A stretch of 64,000 bases of DNA from NCBI GenBank assembly GCA_002483285.1, contig DLHP01000043.1:124001-188000 (forward strand), read 5' to 3'. Source of the DNA: Flavobacterium sp. UBA7665. GTDB lineage: Bacteria > Bacteroidota > Bacteroidia > Flavobacteriales > Flavobacteriaceae. The position numbers and the translations under genes were made by a program. Shown piece after piece: positions 16,683 through 25,629 of this stretch. Positions within the stretch are counted from its first letter, which is position 1; the number at the start of each line of letters is the position of its first letter. The notes beneath the pieces were generated by a model. It saw nothing but the letters and a program-made list of their open reading frames with translations. It had not been told where the DNA came from and did no database searches.

Positions 16683-18041
16683 ATGCAACTGTACAACACT
16701 TTGAGCGCAGAAGAAAGAGCCGTCATGATTGATGACGCCGGAAAACAACGACTTACGTTGTCTTTCTACGCTTATGCGCAAATCGAAAACCCCACCCAAT
16801 TCAGAAACGAATTATTCCTGGCCTGGAACCCGCTTGAGGTTTTAGGAAGGATTTACGTCGCCCATGAAGGCATCAACGCGCAATTGTCCTTGCCGGCCGA
16901 CCATTTTTACGCGTTCAAGGATACCATCGAGCAATACGATTTCATGCGTGGCATCAGGCTCAACATTGCCGTAGAGCACGACGATTTTTCGTTCCTCAAA
17001 CTCACCATAAAAGTGCGCGATAAGATTGTTGCCGATGGGCTCAACGATGATTCGTTCGACCCGACTAACATCGGAATCCATTTAAAAGCCAAGGATTTCA
17101 ACGACTTGCTCGAAGATCCAAACACGATCGTCGTAGACATGCGCAACCACTACGAAAGCGAAATCGGTCACTTCACCAATGCCATCAAACCCGACGTGGA
17201 CACTTTCCGCGAAAGCCTGCCCATCATAGAAGAGCAACTTGCCGAGCACAAACAAGACAAAAAATTATTGATGTATTGCACGGGCGGCATCCGTTGTGAA
17301 AAAGCTTCGGCCTATTTCAAACACAAAGGATTTGAGAATGTGTACCAACTCGAAGGCGGCATCATAGAATACACGCGCCAGGTCAAAGCCGAAGGACTGC
17401 AAAGCAAATTCATCGGCAAGAATTTCGTTTTTGACCACCGCCTCGGCGAACGCATCACAGACGATATCGTCTCGAACTGCCACCAATGCGGCCAACCCTG
17501 CGACGTGCATACCAATTGCGCCAACGAAGGTTGCCATTTGCTGTTCATCCAATGTGAGGATTGCGCCACTGCGATGGAAGGCTGTTGTTCTACTGCCTGT
17601 GTTGATGTCATCCATCTACCCGAAGAAGAGCAGAAAGCCATCCGCCGCGGCATCAAAAACGGCAACAAAATTTTCAAGAAAGGCAAGTCGGAAGTACTGA
17701 CTTTTAAGAATGCCGCTTCCGGTGTGGTTGGAACGGCAGTTTCTACGCTCGAAAAAAGAACCAAAGTACAAGAGCCGAAAATCCAAAAAGTATTGATTGG
17801 GAAAGGAATCCATTATTTCCCAAAAGCCCAAATCGGGCAGTTTTATATTGAATCGGGCGAAATCAAAACCGGCGATCAAATCCTGATCAAAGGCGTTACA
17901 ACTGGCGAGCAAACCATGACTTTGGCCGAGCTGTTCGTCAATGACGCACCATCGGCTATAGCCACAACCGGACAGACGGTCTCTTTCAAATTACCATTCC
18001 GCATCCGACTTTCAGACAAATTGTACAAAATCGTATCCTGA
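16683..18041 (+). CDS. trhO: TrhO tRNA uridine-34 hydroxylase (rhodanese family) with extra U32-type C-terminal domain
   Basis: 452 residues; typical TrhO (YceA) has about 320-350. Residues 1-110 are the N-terminal acylphosphatase-like domain (VAHEGINAQLSLP); 115-235 the rhodanese domain with catalytic Cys199 in CTGGIRCEKA; 245-310 the cysteine-rich segment (NCHQCGQPCDVHTNC, CEDCATAMEGCCSTAC). TrhO makes 5-hydroxyuridine at position 34 of tRNA using O2. The last 85 residues (from about 368) are not part of usual TrhO: they align without gaps to the C-terminal domain of the next gene product, 52 of 83 positions identical by my count, both ending KLPFRIRLSDKLYKIV. The stop overlaps the next start (TGATG). 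Confidence 0.92.
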   Translation: MQLYNTLSAEERAVMIDDAGKQRLTLSFYAYAQIENPTQFRNELFLAWNPLEVLGRIYVAHEGINAQLSLPADHFYAFKDTIEQYDFMRGIRLNIAVEHDDFSFLKLTIKVRDKIVADGLNDDSFDPTNIGIHLKAKDFNDLLEDPNTIVVDMRNHYESEIGHFTNAIKPDVDTFRESLPIIEEQLAEHKQDKKLLMYCTGGIRCEKASAYFKHKGFENVYQLEGGIIEYTRQVKAEGLQSKFIGKNFVFDHRLGERITDDIVSNCHQCGQPCDVHTNCANEGCHLLFIQCEDCATAMEGCCSTACVDVIHLPEEEQKAIRRGIKNGNKIFKKGKSEVLTFKNAASGVVGTAVSTLEKRTKVQEPKIQKVLIGKGIHYFPKAQIGQFYIESGEIKTGDQILIKGVTTGEQTMTLAELFVNDAPSAIATTGQTVSFKLPFRIRLSDKLYKIVS

Positions 18042-19282
18042 TGACAGCCAACAATAGAATAGAGCTCATGGCACCTGCGGGTGACTTTGAGTCGCTTCAG
18101 GCCGCGATAGACAATGGCGCCGATTCGGTTTATTTTGGGGTAGAACAACTCAATATGCGCGCGCGCTCGACAGTTAATTTCACCATCGCCGATTTGCCAG
18201 AGATTGCCCGTCGTTGCGGAAGTAAACACATCCGTACCTACCTCACGCTCAATACAATCATTTACGACCATGACCTTTCGGTGGTGAAAACCTTGCTCAC
18301 CAAAGCAAAGGATGCCAACATTACCGCTGTCATCGCATCCGACCAAGCCGTCATCGCGATGGCGCGCCAACTTGGGATAGAAGTGCATATTTCTACACAA
18401 CTCAACATCACCAACATCGAAACCATTCGGTTTTACAGCCTGTTTGCCGACACCATGGTTTTGAGCCGTGAACTCAGTCTCCGCCAGGTCAAGAGCATCA
18501 CCGAGCAGATCATCCGCGAGGAAATCAAAGGCCCAAACGGAAATTTGGTGGAGATTGAAATCTTTGGCCACGGCGCACTGTGCATGGCCGTTTCTGGCAA
18601 ATGTTACCTGAGTTTGCATTCGCACAATTCGTCGGCGAACCGTGGTGCCTGTAAGCAGAATTGCCGCAAAAAATACACCGTCATCGACCAGGAAAGCGGT
18701 TTTGAGATTGAGGTGGACAACGAATACCTGATGTCGCCCAAAGATTTGTGTACGCTTGATTTCCTGGACCAAGTCATCGATTCGGGCATCCAGATTTTAA
18801 AAATAGAAGGCCGTGGCCGCGCACCAGAATACGTCGCGACCGTCGTGAAAACTTACCGCGACGCCATTGACAGTTATTACGACGGTAGCTTTTCTAAAGA
18901 AAAAGTTGTCATTTGGATGGAAACGCTCGCCACCGTTTACAACCGCGGATTTTGGTCGGGCTATTATCTGGGTCAAGAACTCGGCGAATGGAGCGCCGTT
19001 CCCGGTTCGTTGGCCACGCAGAAAAAAGTGTATGTGGGCAAAGGCACGCATTATTTCCCAAAAGCGAATATCGGGCAATTTAAAATTGAAGCCTACGACA
19101 TCAAGGCCGGCGACAAAATCCTGATTACAGGCCCTAATACCGGCGCGCAGGAGTTGGTCATCGATGAAATGTTTGTCAATGACCAGGTTTGTGACAAAGC
19201 GACCAAAGGCGATCACTGTACCTTGAAGCTGCCGTTTCGCATCCGACTTTCTGATAAACTTTACAAAATCGTCGAGGCCTGA
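18041..19282 (+). CDS. trhP: U32-family tRNA hydroxylation protein TrhP (YegQ-like)
   Basis: 413 residues. The N-terminal TIM-barrel begins ELMAPAGDFESLQAAIDNGA with VYFGVEQLNMRA; the U32 signature EIFGHGALCMAVSGKCYLS and the cysteine set SSANRGACKQNCRKKY (cluster ligands in the family) are intact. The C-terminal domain (about 325-413) is the small EF-Tu-like barrel of U32 proteins. TrhP makes 5-hydroxyuridine-34 from prephenate in an O2-independent way, parallel to TrhO; RlhA, which modifies 23S rRNA, is a longer relative and is less likely because of the size and the trhO neighbour. It overlaps trhO and the ferredoxin gene by one base each. Confidence 0.9.
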   Translation: MTANNRIELMAPAGDFESLQAAIDNGADSVYFGVEQLNMRARSTVNFTIADLPEIARRCGSKHIRTYLTLNTIIYDHDLSVVKTLLTKAKDANITAVIASDQAVIAMARQLGIEVHISTQLNITNIETIRFYSLFADTMVLSRELSLRQVKSITEQIIREEIKGPNGNLVEIEIFGHGALCMAVSGKCYLSLHSHNSSANRGACKQNCRKKYTVIDQESGFEIEVDNEYLMSPKDLCTLDFLDQVIDSGIQILKIEGRGRAPEYVATVVKTYRDAIDSYYDGSFSKEKVVIWMETLATVYNRGFWSGYYLGQELGEWSAVPGSLATQKKVYVGKGTHYFPKANIGQFKIEAYDIKAGDKILITGPNTGAQELVIDEMFVNDQVCDKATKGDHCTLKLPFRIRLSDKLYKIVEA

Positions 19283-19512
19283 TGCTGATCATTACGCTGC
19301 AACGCGACAAATGTATCGGCTGCAACTACTGCGTGGAGATGTCGCCCGAACTGTTTAGGATGTCTAAGAAAGACGGCAAATCGGTGCTGTTGCAATCGCG
19401 CGATGCCAAAGGTTTTTTTACTTTGAAATCGCACGACCACGCCTTAACAGCAAACGCCGAATTGGCCGCCAAAGCTTGTCCGGTGAAAATCATTTCGATA
19501 AAAGAAACCTGA
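19282..19512 (+). CDS. single-cluster ferredoxin
   Basis: 76 residues. The N-terminal CIGCNYC and the distal CP in AKACPVKI give a single-cluster ferredoxin motif of the 4Fe-4S/3Fe-4S type. The product is a small soluble electron carrier. The ATG overlaps the TrhP stop (TGATG), and a terminator follows directly, so it is the third gene of the trhO-trhP operon. The position suggests that it supplies electrons or repairs the cluster for TrhP (or TrhO); this is inferred from linkage only. Confidence 0.88.
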   Translation: MLIITLQRDKCIGCNYCVEMSPELFRMSKKDGKSVLLQSRDAKGFFTLKSHDHALTANAELAAKACPVKIISIKET

Positions 19513-19542
19513 TGCTCAAGACGGATGTCTAACAACGAAATC

Positions 19543-19573
19543 AAAGGCGTTTTCTGCATAGGGAACGCCTTTT
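19543..19573 (+). terminator. rho-independent terminator after trhO-trhP-ferredoxin operon
   Basis: Perfect 9-bp stem AAAGGCGTT / AACGCCTTT (19543-19551, 19564-19572), 12-nt loop, followed by a T. Confidence 0.8.
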
Positions 19574-19610
19574 CTGCGTCGAAAGTATGCGCTTTTGGGA
19601 TGTCGCACCA

Positions 19611-19642
19611 TTGTATCTTTCATATAAAAAATACTATCTTTA
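19611..19642 (+). promoter_or_regulatory. candidate promoter for ricT-gldH
   Basis: TTG (19611-19613), 21-nt spacer, TATCTTTA (19635-19642), one mismatch to TAnnTTTG. It would start transcription about 45 bases before ricT. Confidence 0.45.
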
Positions 19643-19693
19643 CGCACGAAACGTTTTAAGAACTTAAGCTGCAAACGCGGCACTAGATATATC

Positions 19694-21172
19694 ATGGCAT
19701 GTACAAGTTGCTCAACTTCTGATGGCGGTGCGCCTAAGGGTTGTAAAAATAATGGGACCTGCGGCACCGATAGCTGCAACAAACTGACGATTTTTGACTG
19801 GCTTTCTAATATGGCCTTGCCCACAGGTGAAGCGCCATTTGATTGTATTGAGGTACGATTTAAGAATGGACGCAAGGAGTTTTATCGCAACGTCGAGAAA
19901 CTCACCTTAAGCATTGGTGACATTGTGGCCACCGAAGCATCTCCGGGACACGACATCGGGATTGTCACCCTAACCGGTGAACTCGTCAAAATCCAAATGA
20001 AGAAAAAAGGGGCGAATCATTTAAGCAATGAGGTTCCAAAAGTGTATAGGAAAGCGTCGCAAAAAGACATCGACATCTGGTCTAATGCGCGGGATAAGGA
20101 AGAACCGATGAAAGTGCGCGCGCGTGAACTCGCCATTGCGCACAAGCTTGAAATGAAGATTTCGGACATTGAATTCCAGGGCGACGGATCAAAAGCCACG
20201 TTTTACTACACGGCCAATGATCGTATCGATTTTCGTTTGCTAATCAAGGATTTCGCTAAAGAATTCTCGACCAGGATTGAAATGAAGCAGGTTGGTTTTC
20301 GTCAGGAAGCTGCTCGCTTGGGCGGAATCGGCTCGTGCGGACGCGAATTGTGCTGCTCCACCTGGCTCACCGATTTTAGGAGTGTGAATACTTCGGCGGC
20401 GCGTTACCAGCAGTTGTCGCTCAATCCGCAGAAATTGGCCGGCCAATGCGGCAAACTCAAGTGCTGCCTCAACTACGAACTGGACACCTACATGGATGCT
20501 TTGCAGGGTTTCCCTGATTTCGACACCAAACTGATGACCGAGAAAGGCACCGCAGTCTGCCAGAAACAAGACATTTTCAAAGGCTTGATGTGGTTTGCCT
20601 ATACCGACAATTACGCCAATTGGCATTTGCTCAAGATAGAACAGGTCAAAGAAATCATGGCCGAGAACAAACTCAAAAACAAGGTTTCATCGCTTGAAGA
20701 TTACGCGGTAGAAACCGTTGCAGAACCCGAACAGCATTTCAACAATGCCATGGGCCAGGAAAGCCTCACGCGTTTTGACCAGCCTAAGAAAAAAAACAAG
20801 AAAAAGAAACGCAAACCGGGTGAAGGTGTTGCTACTGGCAGCGATCAGCCGGTAAGACCCAACGCCAATCTGATCCAGCCCAAAGGCACGGTGAATGCGC
20901 CCGAACGCCAGGCCAATCCCAACCAGTCCAGAGGCAACCAACCTCGAGGAAATCAGCCAAGAGGGACAGCCGAACCAGGCGCTGCTGCACGGAGCAATGA
21001 TCCAAGTGTACCCAATGCCGCTGGAAATCGCGGTCCGGCAGAATCAGGAGCTAACGCAGATCGCACCCGAGGCGGAGCCGAACAGGGCGGAGCCAAACCC
21101 AATAACCCCAACCGAAATAGAAACAGAAACAGACCAAACAACAACAGAGACAGAAATGAACCTAAGAAGTAG
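19694..21172 (+). CDS. ricT: PSP1-domain protein RicT with long disordered C-terminal tail
   Basis: 492 residues. An N-terminal cysteine cluster (MACTSCSTSDGGAPKGCKNN, then GTCGTDSC) precedes the PSP1 core (about 55-330) with GSCGRELCCSTWLTDF and QCGKLKCCLNYE. RicT belongs to the iron-sulfur Ric complex that affects RNA processing in Bacillus; Bacteroidota usually have RicT without RicA/RicF, so the role here is open. From about residue 355 the chain becomes low complexity: a KKKNKKKKRK patch, PRGNQ-type repeats and a run of Asn/Arg (NRNRNRNRPNNNRDRNEPKK) at the end. The last 17 bases overlap gldH, a conserved flavobacterial arrangement. Confidence 0.88.
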   Translation: MACTSCSTSDGGAPKGCKNNGTCGTDSCNKLTIFDWLSNMALPTGEAPFDCIEVRFKNGRKEFYRNVEKLTLSIGDIVATEASPGHDIGIVTLTGELVKIQMKKKGANHLSNEVPKVYRKASQKDIDIWSNARDKEEPMKVRARELAIAHKLEMKISDIEFQGDGSKATFYYTANDRIDFRLLIKDFAKEFSTRIEMKQVGFRQEAARLGGIGSCGRELCCSTWLTDFRSVNTSAARYQQLSLNPQKLAGQCGKLKCCLNYELDTYMDALQGFPDFDTKLMTEKGTAVCQKQDIFKGLMWFAYTDNYANWHLLKIEQVKEIMAENKLKNKVSSLEDYAVETVAEPEQHFNNAMGQESLTRFDQPKKKNKKKKRKPGEGVATGSDQPVRPNANLIQPKGTVNAPERQANPNQSRGNQPRGNQPRGTAEPGAAARSNDPSVPNAAGNRGPAESGANADRTRGGAEQGGAKPNNPNRNRNRNRPNNNRDRNEPKK

Positions 21173-21638
21173 TTTGCTCCTTTTCGCGATCGCGGTGGCA
21201 CTGGTGTCCTGCGACAAGAAGAGGGTTTTTGACGAATACCACGCCGTGGGAAAAAGCTGGAACAAAGACAGTGTGGTGCGTTTTGAGTTGCCAAAACTGG
21301 ACACTAAAAAACAATACAACCTGTTTTTAAACATCCGTGACAATAGTGATTATCCGTACAACAATTTGTTTGTGATTGTTTCGATGGAAGGGCCTGACAA
21401 GGTCACCAAAGTTGACACGCTCGAATACCAAATGGCCAATCCCGACGGTTCACTTTTGGGCGACGGTTTTACCGATGTCAAAGACAACAAACTCGTTTAC
21501 AAAGAAAAGATGACCTTTAAAGACGGGCTTTACAAGGTAAACATCAGGCAAGCGGTTCGCCAAACCGGAAAGGTCGTGGGCGTACAAAAATTAGACGGCA
21601 TCACCGAGGTAGGTTTTAGAATAGAAAAAACAGATTAG
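21156..21638 (+). CDS. gldH: gliding motility lipoprotein GldH
   Basis: 160 residues from the ATG at 21156. A lipoprotein signal with lipobox (LFAIAVALVSC-DKK) is followed by RVFDEYHAVGKSWNKDSVV and YNLFLNIRDNSDYPYNNLF, which are characteristic of GldH. GldH is required for gliding in Flavobacterium. The longer in-frame extension upstream lies wholly inside ricT and is rejected because the lipobox must be near the N-terminus. The gene overlaps ricT and is two bases from the PBP1A gene. Confidence 0.9.
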   Translation: MNLRSSLLLFAIAVALVSCDKKRVFDEYHAVGKSWNKDSVVRFELPKLDTKKQYNLFLNIRDNSDYPYNNLFVIVSMEGPDKVTKVDTLEYQMANPDGSLLGDGFTDVKDNKLVYKEKMTFKDGLYKVNIRQAVRQTGKVVGVQKLDGITEVGFRIEKTD

Positions 21639-21640
21639 CC

Positions 21641-23935
21641 ATGGCAGTTCAAAAAAATCAATCAGAAAAAGACATCAAATATTACCGCAATAAATTCTGG
21701 CGCATTTTCCTTTACGGATTGGCCGGAATTTTTCTTTTTTTCATCCTGGCCTCCTGGGGCGTTTTTGGCGCGATGCCTTCGTTTGAAGACCTTGAGAATC
21801 CCGACTCCAACCTGGCCACAGAGATTATTTCCTCAGACGGCGTGACGCTGGGTAAATTCTACAACGAGAACCGCACGATGGTCAAATACTCGGACCTTCC
21901 CAAACATTTGGTAGATGCCCTGGTAGCCACCGAAGACGAACGTTTCTATGAACACTCAGGGATTGACGGCCGCGGAACCATGCGTGCCGCCTTAAGCCTC
22001 GGAACCAGCGGCGGCGCCAGTACACTCACCCAACAGTTGGCCAAATTGCTATTCCATGGCGAAGGTTCTAAATTCTTCTTGTTGCGGATCGTGCAAAAAG
22101 CCAAAGAATGGATCATTGCCATCCGTCTCGAAAGGCAATACACCAAAAATGAAATCATTGCCATGTACCTCAATAAGGCCGATTTCGTGAATACAGCGGT
22201 GGGCATCCGCTCGGCAGCAAACGTTTATTTTGGCAAGGAACCGCGCGACCTTACTATTGAAGAAAGCGCGATGCTCGTGGGCATGCTCAAAAACCCGTCG
22301 CTTTTCAATCCCGTAAAAAGGCTGGAGAAAGTGACTAAACGCCGCAACGTGGTGTTAAAACAAATGGAGAAAAACGGTTTCCTCAACGAGCAGACCAAAC
22401 TCGCACTCGAGAAAAAACCCATCGTGCTCAACTTTCACCCTGAAAGCCACACCGACGGAATCGCGACCTATTTTCGCGAATACCTGCGTGACTTCATGAA
22501 GAAATGGACCAAAGACAATAAAAAAGCCGACGGATCAGAATACGACGTTTACAAAGACGGGCTCAAAATCTATGTGACGATTGATTCGCGCATGCAGCAA
22601 TACGCCGAAGAAGCCGTCGCCCAACACCTTGAAAACCTGCAACAGGAACTCGACAGCGAGAAGAAAACCAATAAGAATGCGCCTTTCGTAAGGCTCAATG
22701 ACGGAGAAATCCAAAAATTGATGATGCAGGCCATGAAAAATTCGGACCGTTGGAAAGAAATGGCCGCGCAGGACAAAAGCGAAAGCGACATTATCAAATC
22801 GTTTGGCATCAAGACCAAAATGAAAATCTTTACCTGGAAAGGCGAAAAAGACACCGTGATGACCCCAACCGATTCGATCCGTTATTACAAAGGATTCCTG
22901 CAATCGGGCGTGATGGCCATGGAACCTTCTACCGGACACATCAAAGTGTGGGTGGGTGGCGACAACTACAAATATTTCCAATACGATCACGTTGGGCAAG
23001 GCGCAAGACAGGTAGGTTCAACGTTCAAACCGTTCGTTTACGCCACGGCGATTGAACAGCTCAATATGTCGCCTTGTGATTCGATCATCGATTCGCCGTT
23101 TACCATCCCAAAAGGAAGACACAACGTCACCGAAACCTGGACACCACAGAACTCCAACGGAGAATACCGCGGCATGGTTACTCTCAAAAAAGCGCTTGCC
23201 TTATCGATCAATACGGTATCGGCCAAACTCATAGACAAAACCGGGCCTGAGGCCGTGGTAGAACTCACGCACAAACTCGGTGTGAAATCAGAAATTCCTG
23301 CGCAACCGTCAATCGCGTTGGGTGCCGTAGAAATCACGGTGCAGGATATGGTGGCCGCTTACAGCACCTTTGCCAACGAAGGGGTTTACATGAAGCCACA
23401 GTTCATCTCGAGAATCGAAGACAAAAACGGCGTGGTGATTTACGAACCGTCACCCGAATCACACGACGTACTCAACAAAGACATCGCGTTTGCGGTAATC
23501 AAGCTGCTTGAGGGCGTTACCGAAAGTGGCTCGGGCGCGCGTTTGCGTACGCAAGGCGGCGGCCATGGCTACAATCGGGTTTCTGGTTATCCGTATATGT
23601 TCACCAACCCGATTGCGGGCAAAACCGGAACTACGCAAAACCAATCAGACGGTTGGTTCATGGGTATGGTGCCCAACTTATGCACCGGTGTTTGGGTGGG
23701 CTGCGAAGACCGCTCGGCGCGTTTCAAGGGCATCACGTATGGCCAAGGCGCAACGGCCGCGCTTCCGATCTGGGGAATCTTTATGAAAAAATGTTACGCC
23801 GATAAGACGCTCAATGTTTCTAAATCTGATTTTGAACGACCCAAAAATCTGTCGATTAAGGTGGATTGCTGGGTTCCGGTAAAAGATACGACGGAAACCG
23901 AATTTGAGCAGAATACGGATGAATTTGAATTGTAG
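21641..23935 (+). CDS. class A penicillin-binding protein (PBP1A-type)
   Basis: 764 residues. A cytoplasmic tail and one transmembrane helix (RIFLYGLAGIFLFFILASWG) are followed by a GT51 glycosyltransferase domain with catalytic Glu in TEDERFYEHSGID and GGASTLTQQLAK, and a transpeptidase domain with SxxK in GSTFKPFVYATA, SxN in LSINT and KTG in AGKTGTTQNQSDGWF. It polymerises and crosslinks peptidoglycan in the periplasm. It follows gldH by two bases, in the order ricT-gldH-PBP1A that I recognise from Flavobacterium. The C-terminus is acidic and ends without a further domain. Confidence 0.95.
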   Translation: MAVQKNQSEKDIKYYRNKFWRIFLYGLAGIFLFFILASWGVFGAMPSFEDLENPDSNLATEIISSDGVTLGKFYNENRTMVKYSDLPKHLVDALVATEDERFYEHSGIDGRGTMRAALSLGTSGGASTLTQQLAKLLFHGEGSKFFLLRIVQKAKEWIIAIRLERQYTKNEIIAMYLNKADFVNTAVGIRSAANVYFGKEPRDLTIEESAMLVGMLKNPSLFNPVKRLEKVTKRRNVVLKQMEKNGFLNEQTKLALEKKPIVLNFHPESHTDGIATYFREYLRDFMKKWTKDNKKADGSEYDVYKDGLKIYVTIDSRMQQYAEEAVAQHLENLQQELDSEKKTNKNAPFVRLNDGEIQKLMMQAMKNSDRWKEMAAQDKSESDIIKSFGIKTKMKIFTWKGEKDTVMTPTDSIRYYKGFLQSGVMAMEPSTGHIKVWVGGDNYKYFQYDHVGQGARQVGSTFKPFVYATAIEQLNMSPCDSIIDSPFTIPKGRHNVTETWTPQNSNGEYRGMVTLKKALALSINTVSAKLIDKTGPEAVVELTHKLGVKSEIPAQPSIALGAVEITVQDMVAAYSTFANEGVYMKPQFISRIEDKNGVVIYEPSPESHDVLNKDIAFAVIKLLEGVTESGSGARLRTQGGGHGYNRVSGYPYMFTNPIAGKTGTTQNQSDGWFMGMVPNLCTGVWVGCEDRSARFKGITYGQGATAALPIWGIFMKKCYADKTLNVSKSDFERPKNLSIKVDCWVPVKDTTETEFEQNTDEFEL

Positions 23936-24034
23936 ATAAAGTCGACCCGAGGCGCAGCCGAACGGTATGAAGCGCAGCGGAATAAAAGTTAAAAGTTGAA
24001 AGTGGGACGAAAGCCTCTTTTGATATTTGACATT

Positions 24035-24210
24035 CGAGCGACTGCGTTAGGGATAACAGCGGAAATCCTTTTTTAAATGGCCTGAAGCAGGACCGAGCGT
24101 TAAAAAATAGTGCTGTGAACTATTTTAGCGAATGGGCCAGCAGGCGTGCTGGAAATTTAAAAAAGATTGCAGCGGATAGCCCGACGCGAGGAACGAAGCG
24201 GAACGCCCAA
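24035..24210. repeat. intergenic palindromic repeat, copy 3 (long form)
   Basis: Between PBP1A and the CoA-transferase genes. GCGTTAGGGATAACAGCGGA and ATCCTTTTTTAAA on the left face AAAAAAGATTGCAGCGGATA and GCCCGACGCGAGGAACG on the right; a second smaller palindrome (AAAAAATAGTGCTGTGAACTATTTT region, about 24102-24126) lies inside. The 284-base gap holds no gene that I can support. Confidence 0.75.
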
Positions 24211-24219
24211 CTAAATATT

Positions 24220-24918
24220 ATGATCAACAAAAAAGTAAACTCTGTACAGGAAGCGCTCGCGGGAATCGAGGACGGCATGACCATCATGCTCGGTGGATTC
24301 GGGCTTTGTGGCATTCCAGAGAATTCGATTGCCGAACTTGTAAAAAAAGATGTCACCAATTTGACCTGCATTTCCAACAATGCCGGTGTGGATGATTTTG
24401 GCCTTGGATTGCTCCTGCAAAAACGCCAAATTAAAAAAATGATTTCGTCTTATGTAGGCGAGAATGCAGAATTTGAACGCCAGATGCTCTCGGGCGAACT
24501 TGAGGTAGAACTTACCCCGCAAGGCACACTCGCCGAAAAATGTCGCGCCGCACAAGCCGGAATCCCAGCGTTTTTTACGCCTGCGGGTTTTGGAACCGAA
24601 GTGGCCGAAGGCAAGGAAGCACGCGAATTCAACGGCAAGATGCACATTTTAGAACACGCTTACAAAGCCGATTTCGCGATTGTCAAAGCCTGGAAAGGCG
24701 ATGAAGCCGGAAACCTGATTTTTAAAGGAACTGCACGCAATTTCAACGCGCCAATGGCCGGTGCCGGAAAAATTACGATTGCCGAAGTGGAGGAATTGTT
24801 GCCTGTGGGCAGCCTCGACCCAAACCAAATCCACATTCCGGGGATTTTGGTGCAGCGGATTTTTAAAGGAGAAAAATTTGAAAAGAGAATTGAGCAACGA
24901 ACCGTTAGAAAAAGATAA
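24220..24918 (+). CDS. 3-oxoacid CoA-transferase subunit A
   Basis: 232 residues from the ATG at 24220 (MINKKVNSVQEALAGIEDGM). The glycine-rich loop MLGGFGLCGIPENSI and SNNAGVDDFGLGLLL, then TPAGFGTEVAEGKE, are the hallmarks of the ScoA/AtoD family. With subunit B it moves CoA between succinyl-CoA and acetoacetate or a similar 3-oxoacid. An in-frame extension to 24115 runs through the intergenic repeat and is not part of the gene. It is two bases upstream of subunit B. Confidence 0.92.
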   Translation: MINKKVNSVQEALAGIEDGMTIMLGGFGLCGIPENSIAELVKKDVTNLTCISNNAGVDDFGLGLLLQKRQIKKMISSYVGENAEFERQMLSGELEVELTPQGTLAEKCRAAQAGIPAFFTPAGFGTEVAEGKEAREFNGKMHILEHAYKADFAIVKAWKGDEAGNLIFKGTARNFNAPMAGAGKITIAEVEELLPVGSLDPNQIHIPGILVQRIFKGEKFEKRIEQRTVRKR

Positions 24919-24920
24919 TT

Positions 24921-25577
24921 ATGCTCGGTAAAGAAGAAATCGCGAAACGCATCGCACAAGAAGTCCAAGACGGATACTATGTAAACCTGGGTATTGGAAT
25001 CCCAACGCTCGTGGCCAATTATGTCCGCACTGATATCGCCGTGGAATTTCAAAGCGAAAATGGTGTGCTCGGCATGGGACCTTTCCCTTTTGAGGGCGAA
25101 GAAGATGCCGACATCATCAACGCCGGAAAACAAACCATCACCACGTTGCCCGGAGCGAGTTTCTTTGACTCGGCTTTTAGCTTTGGGATGATCCGCAGCC
25201 AACACGTAGACCTTACAATCCTGGGCGCGATGGAAGTGGCCGAAAACGGCGACATTGCCAACTGGAAAATCCCAGGGAAAATGGTCAAAGGCATGGGCGG
25301 CGCGATGGATTTGGTGGCTTCGGCCGAAAATATCATTGTGGCCATGATGCACGTGAACAAAGCCGGCGAATCTAAAATCCTTAAAAAATGTACTTTGCCG
25401 CTAACCGGTGTAGGCTGCGTGAAAAAGGTCGTGACCGAACTCGCCGTGATGGAAATTACACCCAAGGGTTTCAAACTGCTTGAACGCGCACCGGGTGTTT
25501 CGGTAGCACATATTATCGCATCGACGGAGGCCGAGTTGATTATTGAAGGGGAAATCCCGGAGATGAAAATCGGATAA
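24921..25577 (+). CDS. 3-oxoacid CoA-transferase subunit B
   Basis: 218 residues. It has the catalytic glutamate in SENGVLGMGPFP, the N-terminal GYYVNLGIGIPTLVANYV and the KGMGGAMDL loop of ScoB/AtoA. It forms a heterodimer with the product of the preceding gene; the covalent CoA intermediate is carried on the glutamate. The pair serves ketone-body or branched-chain degradation. A terminator follows. Confidence 0.93.
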   Translation: MLGKEEIAKRIAQEVQDGYYVNLGIGIPTLVANYVRTDIAVEFQSENGVLGMGPFPFEGEEDADIINAGKQTITTLPGASFFDSAFSFGMIRSQHVDLTILGAMEVAENGDIANWKIPGKMVKGMGGAMDLVASAENIIVAMMHVNKAGESKILKKCTLPLTGVGCVKKVVTELAVMEITPKGFKLLERAPGVSVAHIIASTEAELIIEGEIPEMKIG

Positions 25578-25593
25578 ATTCAAAATCCATAAA

Positions 25594-25627
25594 AAAAGCC
25601 GCAACTGTATAGATTGCGGCTTTTCTT
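25594..25627. terminator. bidirectional terminator after CoA-transferase genes
   Basis: 11-bp stem AAAAGCCGCAA / TTGCGGCTTTT (25594-25604, 25614-25624), 9-nt loop, T-rich tail, and an A-run on the other side for the convergent gene. Confidence 0.9.
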
Positions 25628-25629
25628 TT

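Noticed and set aside
17876..18772. 298-codon open frame antisense to trhP
   Set aside because: Shadow of the trhO/trhP coding strand with no motif and no ribosome or promoter signal.
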